Assembly: GCF_023375815.1 (NCBI RefSeq)
Contig: NZ_CP067412.1
Location: forward strand, 868,001 to 932,000
From: Pseudomonas sp. HS6
GTDB lineage: Bacteria; Pseudomonadota; Gammaproteobacteria; Pseudomonadales; Pseudomonadaceae
Reading direction: 5' to 3'
Length of the DNA stretch: 64,000 nt
Below are positions 1 to 9,014 of the stretch, one piece after another. The first letter of the stretch is position 1; every line of letters begins with the position of its first letter. The notes beneath the pieces were generated by a model that was not told the DNA's origin, searched no databases, and worked only from the letters and a program-made list of their open reading frames with translations. The position numbers and the translations under genes were made by a program.

Positions 1-1073
1 ATGCGGCGCTTGAGCAGCAATTGATTGGCGATGCGCATGCCCAGGCTCTCGAAGCGGTATTCCAGCGTGCGCACGAACGCTGTGCCTTCGCCTGCGGCCG
101 AGCATTCGTAGGTCAGATGCAACGACAACCCATGATCGCCCTGAGCCCGGGCACACCAGCGCCGCCCTGGCAGGTATTCGGTGACTTCCCAGCTCAAATG
201 CCCCTCGCGGCCGCCGGCATGAATGTCTTCCTCGAATCGGGCGCCGGCATGCAACGGTCCGGCGGGGCCATCGATCTTCAGCGATGAGGGATGCCATTCC
301 GGCCAGCGGCTGACGGTGGCAGCGTAGGCGAGTACGGCAATCGGGTCGCCGGCGATGTCGATCGGATGCTGCATGCGGGTCATGGGCGTTCTCGAATCGG
401 TCAAAGGGACGGGCTCCGGCTCCCAGTAGAGGGTGCCGAACAGGTAGTCCATCAGGGGCAGGACGATGTTGAAATTGCGCTCCTGCATGCGCTCGCGGCG
501 GTGATGCAACTCGTGCAGGCGGCGCATCTGGCGAATCCATGGCAGTCGGCTCAGCGGATGTTGCGCCGGCAAGTGCTCGCAGGCGTGAAACACCTCGTAG
601 GTCAGGTAGCCCAGCACCATGCTGCCGCCGAACAGCCCGGCGACGTTGGCGTTGGCCTGCGCAAACAGCCACCACAGGGGCAGGGTGATGACCAGCGTGT
701 GCACGACGATCAGCCACGCCGGAAACAGGATCACCCGCCAGTCGCGGGCGCTGTCCCAGGTCATATGGCCGGGGGTGAAGAAGCTGTGATGGTCGCCGGC
801 ATGGCGGGCGTAGAACATTTTGGCGAAGGCTTGTTTGTGATGCCCGAGGTGGCGGTGCACCACGTACACGCCGAAATTGAAGAACAGCAAGGTCAGCGGC
901 ACCGCCAGCCATTCCAGCGCACGCACCTGATGCGCACTGCTCCAGAACGTGCCGATGGCCAGCACGCCGAACAGCAGCACGAAGGCGCCGTGCAGCCACG
1001 GGTTGTACAGCGGATGAATCGCCGCGCGGTAGCGGCTGCGAAATGCCTCGGTGGTCTGCCTCACTTCGGTCAC
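1..1073 (-). CDS. Sterol desaturase/SRPBCC fusion protein (C-terminus outside window)
   Basis: One uninterrupted minus-strand frame joins two domains and runs off the left edge. The first ~230 residues are a membrane fatty-acid-hydroxylase/sterol-desaturase domain. Its histidine clusters are visible as HRHLGHH, HAGDHHSFF and HELHHRRE, between hydrophobic segments; these normally bind a di-iron centre. From about residue 231 (start of MTRMQHPIDIAG, base 383) follows an SRPBCC/polyketide-cyclase-like domain that is open to base 1. No stop or new ribosome site separates the halves, so this is a fusion; fused proteins of this type occur in pseudomonads. The start is a GTG at 1073, with a second in-frame GTG at 1064. 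The substrate is unknown. It lies downstream of, and co-directional with, the LysR gene after a 100-bp gap. Confidence 0.8.
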   Translation of the reverse strand, partial: MTEVRQTTEAFRSRYRAAIHPLYNPWLHGAFVLLFGVLAIGTFWSSAHQVRALEWLAVPLTLLFFNFGVYVVHRHLGHHKQAFAKMFYARHAGDHHSFFTPGHMTWDSARDWRVILFPAWLIVVHTLVITLPLWWLFAQANANVAGLFGGSMVLGYLTYEVFHACEHLPAQHPLSRLPWIRQMRRLHELHHRRERMQERNFNIVLPLMDYLFGTLYWEPEPVPLTDSRTPMTRMQHPIDIAGDPIAVLAYAATVSRWPEWHPSSLKIDGPAGPLHAGARFEEDIHAGGREGHLSWEVTEYLPGRRWCARAQGDHGLSLHLTYECSAAGEGTAFVRTLEYRFESLGMRIANQLLLKRR

Positions 1074-1173
1074 CTGCGGATATTGTTGTTATCCCGGCAG
1101 ATTAGCCGATCCCGCCGTTTGTGCAGGGCCTACCTTGAGGTCACAACTGCCATGCTCCAGTGCATAGCGGTCG

Positions 1174-2037
1174 TCAGCTCAAGGGGTTCCAGCGTTGCGA
1201 CCAGTCGTCATCGGCCTTGATCACCTCGCGCAGCAGATCGAACGCCTGTTGCAGGGTCGCCGAATCGCGGTCGCGGGAATAGACGAGGTAGGTCGGGTAG
1301 CCGAATTCCGGGGCTTTGGTGACGGTTTCCAGTGCGCCGCTTTCCAGATAGGTGCGCACCACCCGGGTGCGGAAATAGCCGCTGCCGCCGTTCTCCAGAA
1401 TGTATTGCAGGGCCAGCGGGCCTAGGTTGAAGCTCAGGGCTGCCTTGGCTTTTTCCGGCAGTGCGGCGTCGTGCTGGCGGCGAAAGTCCTCGCCCCAATC
1501 GATGTACACGTAAGGCGAGGGGCGGTTGGGGGTTCGGACCAGAATCAGTTTCTCTTCCAGCACTTGCTCGACCTGCAACCCCGGCCAGTATTCCGGTTGG
1601 TAGACGAGCGCGGCGTCGAGCACGCCGAGTTCAAGCTGCCGCAGCAGGTTTTCGCCGTCGCGGATGTCCATGCGCAGGGCATGGCTGGGAATCTTCTCGC
1701 GCAGTTCGGCAGCCCAGCTGAGCATCAACGGGTTGCACAGACTGACTTCACCGCCGATGTGCAGCACGTTGTCGTAGCCTTCGGGCAGCGGCAGATCTCG
1801 GCGGGCGGCTTCCCAGGTCTGCACCAGTTGATTGGCGTAGACCACGAAGGCCTCGCCGTTGGCGGTCAGGCGCGCACCGGCACGGTTGCGCACGAACAAC
1901 GTGCTGCCCAACTGGCTTTCGAGCTTTTGTACGCGGGCGGTGATTGCCGTTTGCGTGACGAACAGCTTTTCTGCCGCGGCGGCGAGGCTGCCGTGGCGGA
2001 CGATTTCCAGAAAGGTGCGGGCTAGGTCGATGTCCAT
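1174..2037 (-). CDS. LysR-family transcriptional regulator
   Basis: This 287-residue protein has an N-terminal winged helix-turn-helix of the LysR type (MDIDLARTFLEIVRHGSLAA and the following TQTAITARVQKLE), then a periplasmic-binding-protein-like effector domain. The frame is open 48 codons further upstream, to 2181, but that stretch reads through the inverted-repeat element at 2082-2257. The ATG at 2037 gives the normal LysR N-terminus and length and is preferred. Its target is unknown. The adjacent desaturase fusion (downstream, same strand) and the HoxX-like gene (upstream, same strand) are candidates. Confidence 0.88.
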   Translation of the reverse strand: MDIDLARTFLEIVRHGSLAAAAEKLFVTQTAITARVQKLESQLGSTLFVRNRAGARLTANGEAFVVYANQLVQTWEAARRDLPLPEGYDNVLHIGGEVSLCNPLMLSWAAELREKIPSHALRMDIRDGENLLRQLELGVLDAALVYQPEYWPGLQVEQVLEEKLILVRTPNRPSPYVYIDWGEDFRRQHDAALPEKAKAALSFNLGPLALQYILENGGSGYFRTRVVRTYLESGALETVTKAPEFGYPTYLVYSRDRDSATLQQAFDLLREVIKADDDWSQRWNPLS

Positions 2038-2081
2038 GGGGGCGCCGGTGTCTGAGGTGCCCGCATTGTAAGTCAAAAGCG

Positions 2082-2257
2082 CCCTCACCCTAGCCCTCTC
2101 CCGGGGGGAGAGGGGACCGATTCGGGGATATTGACGAGATACATCGACCTGAAAGTTCGGCTTTGAATCCATAATCGACACGATTTTTCAGGTCGATGTA
2201 TAGCGCAAAACAACTCGGTCAGTCCCCTCTCCCTCCGGGAGAGGGCTAGGGTGAGGG
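2082..2257. repeat. 176-bp MITE-like element with perfect terminal inverted repeats
   Basis: Bases 2082-2102 and 2237-2257 are a perfect 21-bp inverted repeat (outer end CCCTCACCC). Inside it a second perfect 15-bp inverted repeat pairs 2140-2154 with 2186-2200. There is no coding potential and no clear target-site duplication. Near-identical termini recur at 51260-51280 and 51488-51508, so this is a dispersed family. It fills most of the LysR-HoxX gap and starts 44 bp upstream of the LysR ATG, so it probably affects LysR expression or terminates hoxX transcription. Confidence 0.8.
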
Positions 2258-2276
2258 GAGAAGCAGACGCCGCCGA

Positions 2277-3995
2277 TCAACCTGCCAACTCAGCCTCCCG
2301 CACCCGAGCCCACCCCTCCACCAACCGCGCCGGCGTGCAGCAAGTCTTGCGCTTGTAAACAAAACTCCGGCACTTCTCGGCAAACTGATTGCGGTTGTAC
2401 AGCATGTCTTCCTGCATCTCTTGCAGTTCGGTTTCGCGGCATTGGCGGATCAACTCATGATCGACCCGTAGCTTGCGTTCACGCACCGCTGCATACGTCG
2501 GATCGGTCAGCACAGCATTGGCCCGTTGCAGCAACCACAAACCAAACTCGTCCGGGCAACGCGGACCAATTTCCTGGACCATGCCCAATTGCAGCGCCTG
2601 GGTGGCGCTGACCGGCAGACAGGCCTGAGTCAGTTGTTCGGCCATGGCCGGGCCAACGGCGCGGGGCAGGCTGTAGGTCCAGTATTCCGAGCCGTACAGG
2701 CCCATGCTTTTATAGTGCGGGTTGAGCACGATGTCGGCACGGGCGAACACGATGTCAGCCGCCAGGGCGAGCATCACACCGCCAGCGCCGGCATTGCCGG
2801 TGACGCCGCTGACCACCAGTTGCCGTGCGCTGAGCAACTCTTCGCACACATCGTCGATGGCCTGGATATTGGCCCAGGCTTCGGCACCCGGATCTTCGGC
2901 GGCCTGAATCACATTCAAATGCACACCGTTGGAAAAACTGCCGCGTCCGCCCTTGATCAGCAGCACACGAGTGTCACGGGATTTGGCCCAGCGCAAGGCC
3001 TCGACCATGCGTTGGCACTGCTCGGTACTCATGGCGCCGTTGTAGAACTCCAGTGTCAGCTCGCCGACATGCCCGGACTCGCGATAGCGAATCGGCTGAT
3101 ACGCCTCGTCGCTGAACGGCGCATTGGCAATCGACCAGTCCAGCAACGGCACGTGCGCCAATTGCCCGGCCAGCACATGCCGCGCCGGTCGCTTGAAGGT
3201 TTCTTCGCCCGGTTGTGGTTTGCGTCGCAGCGAGCCTATCCACAGGCTGTGATCACCGGTCGCCACCAGCACCGCATCGTCGTGCACCGCGAGAATCTCG
3301 CCGGGCATGCCCGTGCGCTGATCGAGGTGTGCGTCGTACACGTAATACTGCCCGCCGGCGAGGCTGGCGAGTACGCCGGGCTGGCCGTCCGCCGCGTCGA
3401 TGCAACGTTTGATGAAGCGCGAGCAGTCGTGCCAGCCGAAGGTGCGGTCGTCCTGTTTCATGTTCGGTTGCAGGCGTCCGCGAACCTGGGGATCGGCGTA
3501 ATCCAGGGCCACCGGAACAAAGCCGTCGATGAATTTCTCCACCACCTCACGGATGCAGCGGATCGCCGCGTCGCTGACCCGGCCGTTGTACAGCTCGGAT
3601 TTGCGCAGGCCTGTCGGCAGGTTGAATTCGCAAGTGGCCCAGACCGGACCGGCGTCCATTTCTTCCACTGCTTGCAGGGCGGTCACGCCCCAGGACGGCA
3701 ATTCGCGCATGATCGCCCAGTCCAGTGCGCTGGCACCACGATCACCGACGATGCCGGGGTGAATGATCACCACCGGACGTTGCGGATTGCTCCAGAGCGC
3801 ATGGGGAACGCGGTCCTTGAGGAACGGGCAAATCACCAGGTCAGCGCCACTGTGTTCGATCTGTTCGCACACGGCGGCTTCGTCGGTGAACAACACGACG
3901 CTGGGCGAATGGCCCGCCTGACGCAGGTCCAGCCAGGCACGTTGGGTCAGACCGTTGAACGCCGATGACAAAAGAATGATGTTGAGTGATCGCAT
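2277..3995 (-). CDS. hoxX: HoxX-like protein (formyltransferase + enoyl-CoA hydratase fold)
   Basis: This 572-residue protein has the two-part HoxX architecture. The N-terminal ~270 residues resemble formyl-transferases (HPGIVGDRGASALDWAI, then a GVTALQAVEEMDAGPVWA stretch). Residues ~310-500 are an enoyl-CoA hydratase/crotonase domain (GGRGSFSNGVHLN; VVSGVTGNAGAGGVMLALAA). HoxX proteins make the CO ligand of some oxygen-tolerant NiFe hydrogenases from a formyl group via formyl-CoA. No hydrogenase or hyp gene is visible here, so the cellular role is open. The ATG at 3995 is preceded by a GGAAG-type ribosome site. An Anr-like site lies at 4093-4106. Confidence 0.85.
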   Translation of the reverse strand: MRSLNIILLSSAFNGLTQRAWLDLRQAGHSPSVVLFTDEAAVCEQIEHSGADLVICPFLKDRVPHALWSNPQRPVVIIHPGIVGDRGASALDWAIMRELPSWGVTALQAVEEMDAGPVWATCEFNLPTGLRKSELYNGRVSDAAIRCIREVVEKFIDGFVPVALDYADPQVRGRLQPNMKQDDRTFGWHDCSRFIKRCIDAADGQPGVLASLAGGQYYVYDAHLDQRTGMPGEILAVHDDAVLVATGDHSLWIGSLRRKPQPGEETFKRPARHVLAGQLAHVPLLDWSIANAPFSDEAYQPIRYRESGHVGELTLEFYNGAMSTEQCQRMVEALRWAKSRDTRVLLIKGGRGSFSNGVHLNVIQAAEDPGAEAWANIQAIDDVCEELLSARQLVVSGVTGNAGAGGVMLALAADIVFARADIVLNPHYKSMGLYGSEYWTYSLPRAVGPAMAEQLTQACLPVSATQALQLGMVQEIGPRCPDEFGLWLLQRANAVLTDPTYAAVRERKLRVDHELIRQCRETELQEMQEDMLYNRNQFAEKCRSFVYKRKTCCTPARLVEGWARVREAELAG

Positions 3996-4092
3996 GATTG
4001 CTCTTCCTTGAAGGGTCAGCCGCAGGCTCCCGGTGAGCCGTCCATGGCTATCGATGGAGGCGCAAGGTTAGAGACTGGCGTGGCCGGCGCCA

Positions 4093-4106
4093 CTGATCGA
4101 GATCAA
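4093..4106. promoter_or_regulatory. Candidate Anr/FNR box
   Basis: The sequence CTGATCGAGATCAA matches the pseudomonad Anr consensus TTGAT-N4-ATCAA at 9 of 10 fixed positions. It lies 98 bp upstream of the hoxX start and ~190 bp upstream of the sigma-factor gene in their divergent 298-bp region. Control of hoxX by oxygen limitation would fit a CO-producing enzyme, but one site of this length can arise by chance. Confidence 0.4.
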
Positions 4107-4293
4107 CGTTGTGTCAGCCAATGTTGCCGTGGCGACGACATGCCTTATTCTCAAAGGTTTGCTGATCCTGATTTTTTATTACTTCAAATGTTTCAGGCGC
4201 TATTGCACAGTCGCACCCCTGATCAACGCCGGACGATCCCGGCGTATCCATGGATTTTCGCAGCGGGTGGAGCCCGTTTTCAGGGAGTAAGGC

Positions 4294-4800
4294 ATGGGGA
4301 GTCACAACCCGCATTACCAGGTCATCGGGCAAATGTTCCAAAAGGACTACCGATGGCTATGCGCCGCAGTCAGCCGTACCCTCGGTTGCCCGCACAGCGC
4401 ACAGGACATCGCTTCGGAAACGTTTCTGCGAGTGTTGGCGTTGCCCGATCCACTGGCCATACGCGAACCGCGCGCACTGTTGACCACAATCGCCCGGCGT
4501 CTGGTCTATGAAGGCTGGCGCCGGCAGGATCTGGAGCGTGCCTATCTGCAAAGCCTGGCCCTGGCGCCCGAGCTGGTGCATCCGTCACCCGAGGAACGGG
4601 CGTTGGTGATCGAAGCACTGCTGGCGGTGGATCGCTTGCTCAACGGTCTGTCAGCCAAGGCCAAGGCTGCGTTTCTCTACCATCAACTCGATGGCCTGAC
4701 CTACAGCGAAATCGGCGAACGCCTTGGCGTCTCCACCAGTCGCGTGCAGCAGTACATGGTCGAAGCCTTCAAGCGTTGCTATCAGGCGATGCAGGCATGA
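4294..4800 (+). CDS. FecI-type ECF sigma factor
   Basis: This 168-residue protein has sigma region 2 (YRWLCAAVSRTLGCPHSAQDIASETFLRVL) and region 4 with its helix-turn-helix (LTYSEIGERLGVSTSRVQQYM). It belongs to the iron-starvation/cell-surface-signalling group because fecR and an STN-domain receptor follow directly. The start is an ATG behind an AGGGAG ribosome site. Its stop overlaps the fecR start by ATGA. It probably recognises the shared motif found at 5753-5783, 10039-10069 and 12806-12836. That motif is not seen ahead of the sigma gene itself. Confidence 0.93.
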   Translation: MGSHNPHYQVIGQMFQKDYRWLCAAVSRTLGCPHSAQDIASETFLRVLALPDPLAIREPRALLTTIARRLVYEGWRRQDLERAYLQSLALAPELVHPSPEERALVIEALLAVDRLLNGLSAKAKAAFLYHQLDGLTYSEIGERLGVSTSRVQQYMVEAFKRCYQAMQA

Positions 4801-5747
4801 GACCGGACGAAACGCTGATCGACGAAGCAGCGCAATGGATGGCGCTGTTGCAATCGGGAGATGTCAGCCTGCAGGAGCGCGCGGCGTTCGACGCCTGGCG
4901 TGCGGCGGATCCACGGCATCAACAGATCATCGAGCAAATGGGCGGCGGGCTGAACCTGCTGCGCCATTCGAACCTGCGCGGGTTGCCGCGAGAGAGTGTG
5001 CTGCACAGCCTGAATGCGCCCTCCAACAGTCGCCGCCGATTCATCAGCGGCAGCCTGAGTGTGCTCGGGATTGCGGTGCTGGCCGGTTTGCTAGGTCGAC
5101 GTTATGGCTGGCTGCCGGAGGCCGGCGAGTTGTCGACGGGTACAGGCGAGCGACGTCAGTTCACGCTGGAGGATGGCAGCGCCCTGACGCTGAACGCCCG
5201 CAGCCGCGTGGTGCCGCGATTCGATAACGTCGAGCGTTTGCTGGCCTTGCGCAGCGGTGAACTGCTGGTCGACGTGGCGAAGAATCTGGCCCGGCCGTTT
5301 GTGGTCGAAACCGAGCACGGGCGGATGCGTGCGCTTGGTACGCAATTTCTGGTGCAGCGACTGGATGACGCGACACGGCTGGTGATGCTGCATTCGCAAG
5401 TCGAAGTGGTCACCGCCAGCGGTGCGCGGCAAGTGGTGGAGGCGGGCGAGAGTCTGCTGTTCAACGGCCAGGAGATCCTCGCACTGGAGCGCAGCAAAGG
5501 ACAGGAAAGCGCCTGGGTGCAAGGGCGACTCGAAGTACGCGACCGTCCCCTCAGCGAAGTCATCGACAGCCTGCGCAGTTACCGTCGCGGCATCCTGCAT
5601 CTGAGCCCGGAAGTCGCCGGGCTGCGTCTCAGCGGTCTCTATCCGCTGGACGACAGCGACCGCACATTGCAGTTGCTCGAACGCTCGCTGCCAATCCGCG
5701 TCACCTGGCACAACCCGTATTGGGTGAGCGTCGAAGCACGGTTATAA
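4797..5747 (+). CDS. FecR-family anti-sigma/signal transducer
   Basis: This 316-residue inner-membrane regulator has an N-terminal cytoplasmic part (DETLIDEAAQWMALLQSGDV, with the conserved FDAWRAADPRHQQ) that contacts the sigma factor. One transmembrane helix lies at about residues 80-98, followed by a periplasmic FecR domain (TGTGERRQFTLEDGSALTLN; RPFVVETEHGRMRALGTQF) and a C-terminal STN-like segment. In this family the periplasmic end senses a ligand-loaded TonB receptor and frees or activates the sigma factor. The ATG at 4797 overlaps the sigma stop; an in-frame ATG at 4776 is less likely. The partner receptor is the next gene. Confidence 0.92.
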   Translation: MRPDETLIDEAAQWMALLQSGDVSLQERAAFDAWRAADPRHQQIIEQMGGGLNLLRHSNLRGLPRESVLHSLNAPSNSRRRFISGSLSVLGIAVLAGLLGRRYGWLPEAGELSTGTGERRQFTLEDGSALTLNARSRVVPRFDNVERLLALRSGELLVDVAKNLARPFVVETEHGRMRALGTQFLVQRLDDATRLVMLHSQVEVVTASGARQVVEAGESLLFNGQEILALERSKGQESAWVQGRLEVRDRPLSEVIDSLRSYRRGILHLSPEVAGLRLSGLYPLDDSDRTLQLLERSLPIRVTWHNPYWVSVEARL

Positions 5748-5752
5748 AACCA

Positions 5753-5783
5753 TAACTTCCTGGTCTATCCGCGACCCTATAAA
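5753..5783 (+). promoter_or_regulatory. Shared ECF-type promoter motif, copy 1
   Basis: TAAC at 5753-5756, GGTCTA at 5762-5767, seven unmatched bases, then CCCTATAAA at 5775-5783. The same arrangement with identical internal spacing occurs before the second TonB receptor and before yejA. The motif ends 55 bp before the receptor ATG. An AAC-containing upstream block is typical of ECF promoters. Assignment to the adjacent FecI-like sigma is inference. Confidence 0.65.
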
Positions 5784-5803
5784 AAGCGCCGGCCCGCTGC
5801 TCA

Positions 5804-5830
5804 TTCCCTGCAGACGCCTTCAACAGGGAA
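5804..5830 (+). promoter_or_regulatory. 5'-UTR stem-loop covering the ribosome site, receptor 1
   Basis: TTCCCTG (5804-5810) pairs with CAGGGAA (5824-5830) around a 13-nt loop. The 3' arm contains the AGGGA ribosome site for the ATG at 5839. A hairpin of the same placement with compensatory base differences lies before the second receptor. Confidence 0.5.
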
Positions 5831-5838
5831 GCCCCTCG

Positions 5839-8760
5839 ATGTTCTCATTCAAACAACAATTACCCCGCCTGACGCTGGCCGCCGCGCTGGCGATGGGCAT
5901 CGTTCCTTCAGCCGTATTGGCGCAAGATGCGGCCACTCAGGTCTTTACTTTCGACATTGCTGCCGGGGCCCTCGACGAGGTGCTGCTGGACATCTCGCGT
6001 CAGGCCGACTTGCCGATTTCCTTCAGCCAGAATCTGGTTCAGGGCAAGCGCAGCAGTGCCGTGCGCGGTGCGTTGGGCGGCCGGCAGGCGGTGGAGAAGG
6101 CGTTGCTCGGCAGCGGTCTGCAAGTCGAACAGGGCACTCAAGGTCTGAGTATTCGCCAGGCTGATGCGCCGAGCGCCGCGCCCGTGAAAACCACCGCTGT
6201 GGCGCCTGCCAGCGGCGCCGATTACCGCATGGAAAAAGTCACGGTCACCGGCTCGCGGATTGCCCGTGCGCAGTCTGATGGTGCGACGCCGGTCAACGTC
6301 ATCACCCACGAAGAAATGGAAGCGCGGGGCTACAAGAACGTCTACGACGCGCTCGCCACACAGACGCAAAACACCGGCATGACCCAGGGCGAAGACTATG
6401 GCAATACCTGGCAACCGGCCGCCAGCGCCCTCAACCTGCGCGGCCTGGGGCCCAACCACACGCTGGTGCTGATCAATGGCCGGCGGGTCGCCGATTACCC
6501 GACGCCGTATGACGGCAAGGTCAACTTCACCAACCTGGCGAACATTCCGTCGGCGATCATCGACCGCATCGAAGTCCTCAGCAGCGGTGCCTCGGCGATT
6601 TACGGTTCGGATGCGATTGCCGGGGTGGTGAACATCATCCTCAAGGACAAGATGAATGGCGTGGACGTCAACCTCAAGGGTGGTACCAGCGAGCGCGGCG
6701 GCGGTGACAATCAGCGGTTGCAAATCAGCGGCGGCGGCAGTTGGGGCGACTTCGATGGTTTGTTCGGGCTTGAGCTGACCAACCGTGATCCGATCTGGGC
6801 CGATGACCGAGGTTTCATGCAGAGCGGGCCGTTGGCGGATGTCGGTTATCGTCGTGACCTGACAAACAACCGTTACCTGGGGCCGGGCTGCGGCGCTTAT
6901 CAGGGCACGTTCGACAACAAGCTGTTCAACAACGGCGGGCGCTGCCGCACCGACCAGATGTACAACGATTACTGGACGATCCAGACACAAAAGGAAAACT
7001 ACGACGGCTACACCCGCGGCACCTGGCATTTCAGCGACAGTGGTCAGGTGTTCGCCGACCTGATGTACGGCCTCGATCACATCCAGAACAACACCCGTGG
7101 CCCGACCTTCACTTCGCCGGATTTCATCAACCAGAACAGCGGCAATCTGGAACGTTGGTATCGCCGTTTTGGTGAAGAAGAGATCGGCGGGCGCACCAGC
7201 AACAACAGCAAGTGGCGCGATACGTCGTGGACCGGCACCCTCGGGCTTTCGGACAAGATCGCCGACACCGGCTGGAACTATGAGCTCGCAGCCAACCGCT
7301 CGGAATACAAAAGCGTGCGCAGCTGGCGCTATACACCGCTGGCCTCGATCCAGGATTTTTATCTCGGCCCGCAACTTGGCACGAGCGGCGGCTACCCGGT
7401 CTTCGCTCCAGACGCCTCGCGCCTCGACCGGCCGCTGACACCGCAGGAGTGGGAGCAGTTTCGCGGTAACCGGAGTGAGAGCAGCAAGTCGGTTTCCACC
7501 AGCTACAACGCGTCAGTCAATGGCGATCTGTTTGACTTGCCCGCCGGCCCAGTGGGGTTCGCCGGGGTGCTGGAGGCGGGCAAACAGGAATACCGCATCG
7601 ATCCGGACAACGACTTCAGTGACGGCGGGTTCTACGGTGTCAGCCCGGCGCAGAGCTCCGGTGGTTCGCGCAAGCGTTACGCGGCCGGGGGCGAGTTCAG
7701 CATTCCAGTCACCGATACCGTGCTGGCGACAGCGGCAGGGCGCTGGGACCAATACAAATTCAGCGGCCGCACCGAGCAACAGAAAACCTACAACCTCGGC
7801 CTGGAATGGCGGCCAGTCACCAGCCTTTTATTGCGCGGAAGTTATGGCACCAGTTTCCGTGCGCCGGATCTGAACTACATCTACCAGTCCGACAGCAATG
7901 GTTACTACCCGGCGCAGATCGATTACTACGGTTGCAGCCAGGGCGTGGAGGGCGCGTGTGATCGCGGGCGGGTCGATTACACCCAGAGTGGCACGGCGGA
8001 TCTGCAATCCGAGCGCGGCAAATCCTGGACCTACGGTTTTGTCTGGTCGCCGTCGCGCAACTTCGATTTCTCCACCGACTTCTGGCGCGTGGAAATCGAT
8101 GACCTGCTGACCACCGTCGACGAAAACCGCCTGTTGCAGCAGGAGAACGAATGTCGCAACGGCACCCAGGACATCAACTCGGCCAACTGCCAGTCGACCC
8201 TCGCTCGCGTCGATCGTAATCCCGGCAACGCCGCTATCGATCCCAACCAGTTGCAACGGGTACGGGTGAATGCGATCAACGCCGCCAGTGAGCGGGTCAG
8301 CGGTCTGGACTTCAAGAGCAATATCCGCTGGGGCGCGGGCCAATACGGCGCGTTCAGTTCGGCGTTGGGCTACACCCTCGTACTGTCGCACTTTTACAAG
8401 GAATCGGACGAGGCCCCGACCCAGGACTGGCGCACTTCGCGTACCAACTACGACTGGCGCAGCAAGGTCAACGCCAGCCTGACCTGGGATTATCAGAAAG
8501 CCACGGCGACGCTGATGGGGATTCGCTATGGCTCGGTCACCAACGGCGCGGGCGACGGGCGTCTGTCGCCGTGGACAGTGTTCAATGCCAGCGCGCGGTA
8601 CAAGCTCAATGACCGGGCGAGTGTAGGGCTGACGGTCAACAACGTGCTCAATCAGGTCAAGCATGACGACTCGGCTGGCTGGCCGTATTACCCGACCGGC
8701 AACTACGACCCATACGGCCGTCAGTGGTGGCTGGATGTGAGTTATCACTTCGGCAGTTGA
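5839..8760 (+). CDS. TonB-dependent receptor with STN signalling domain
   Basis: This 973-residue outer-membrane receptor has a signal peptide ending near AVLAQ. An STN domain follows (about residues 35-105, FDIAAGALDEVLLDISRQAD), the periplasmic domain that transmits signal to FecR. Next come a TonB-box-like stretch (MEKVTVTGSR), the plug (LNLRGLGPNHTLVLINGRRV; IEVLSSGASAIYGSDAIAGV) and a long beta-barrel ending in an aromatic-rich strand (WLDVSYHF). It forms the outer-membrane arm of the sigma/FecR system just upstream. The ligand is not evident: the plug type is shared by receptors for many substrates, not only siderophores. Its promoter and leader features lie at 5753-5830. Confidence 0.93.
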   Translation: MFSFKQQLPRLTLAAALAMGIVPSAVLAQDAATQVFTFDIAAGALDEVLLDISRQADLPISFSQNLVQGKRSSAVRGALGGRQAVEKALLGSGLQVEQGTQGLSIRQADAPSAAPVKTTAVAPASGADYRMEKVTVTGSRIARAQSDGATPVNVITHEEMEARGYKNVYDALATQTQNTGMTQGEDYGNTWQPAASALNLRGLGPNHTLVLINGRRVADYPTPYDGKVNFTNLANIPSAIIDRIEVLSSGASAIYGSDAIAGVVNIILKDKMNGVDVNLKGGTSERGGGDNQRLQISGGGSWGDFDGLFGLELTNRDPIWADDRGFMQSGPLADVGYRRDLTNNRYLGPGCGAYQGTFDNKLFNNGGRCRTDQMYNDYWTIQTQKENYDGYTRGTWHFSDSGQVFADLMYGLDHIQNNTRGPTFTSPDFINQNSGNLERWYRRFGEEEIGGRTSNNSKWRDTSWTGTLGLSDKIADTGWNYELAANRSEYKSVRSWRYTPLASIQDFYLGPQLGTSGGYPVFAPDASRLDRPLTPQEWEQFRGNRSESSKSVSTSYNASVNGDLFDLPAGPVGFAGVLEAGKQEYRIDPDNDFSDGGFYGVSPAQSSGGSRKRYAAGGEFSIPVTDTVLATAAGRWDQYKFSGRTEQQKTYNLGLEWRPVTSLLLRGSYGTSFRAPDLNYIYQSDSNGYYPAQIDYYGCSQGVEGACDRGRVDYTQSGTADLQSERGKSWTYGFVWSPSRNFDFSTDFWRVEIDDLLTTVDENRLLQQENECRNGTQDINSANCQSTLARVDRNPGNAAIDPNQLQRVRVNAINAASERVSGLDFKSNIRWGAGQYGAFSSALGYTLVLSHFYKESDEAPTQDWRTSRTNYDWRSKVNASLTWDYQKATATLMGIRYGSVTNGAGDGRLSPWTVFNASARYKLNDRASVGLTVNNVLNQVKHDDSAGWPYYPTGNYDPYGRQWWLDVSYHFGS

Positions 8761-9014
8761 GTACGGCATTACGCTCGGCGGCGTCCTACGGAAGTTGCCG
8801 GGTTTTGAGTGAAAGCAGGGATATTTCCGACGACTTTTTAAGGTTGGCCGTCGGAAGCGTGATCTATAGCATCGGCGATGACATTGAAGTCGTAAACGGC
8901 CTGGACACACAGGCCTCTGATAACGGATGGATCATGCGAACTGCACACCTCGAATACGAAACGCCTGCTTATTCCGCTCGCCATCAATGGCGCGATGATC
9001 GTGCCAGATGTCCC

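Noticed and set aside
291..1220. 309-codon plus-strand frame
   Set aside because: Antisense to the desaturase fusion, whose His motifs and domains are on the minus strand; high GC produces such shadows.
2038..2181. N-terminal extension of the LysR frame
   Set aside because: It reads through the inverted-repeat element, and the internal ATG at 2037 gives the standard LysR N-terminus.
8829..8857. Hairpin CCGACG...CGTCGG after receptor 1 as a terminator or antitoxin operator
   Set aside because: The stem is only 6 bp with a long loop and no T tract, so it is not convincing.
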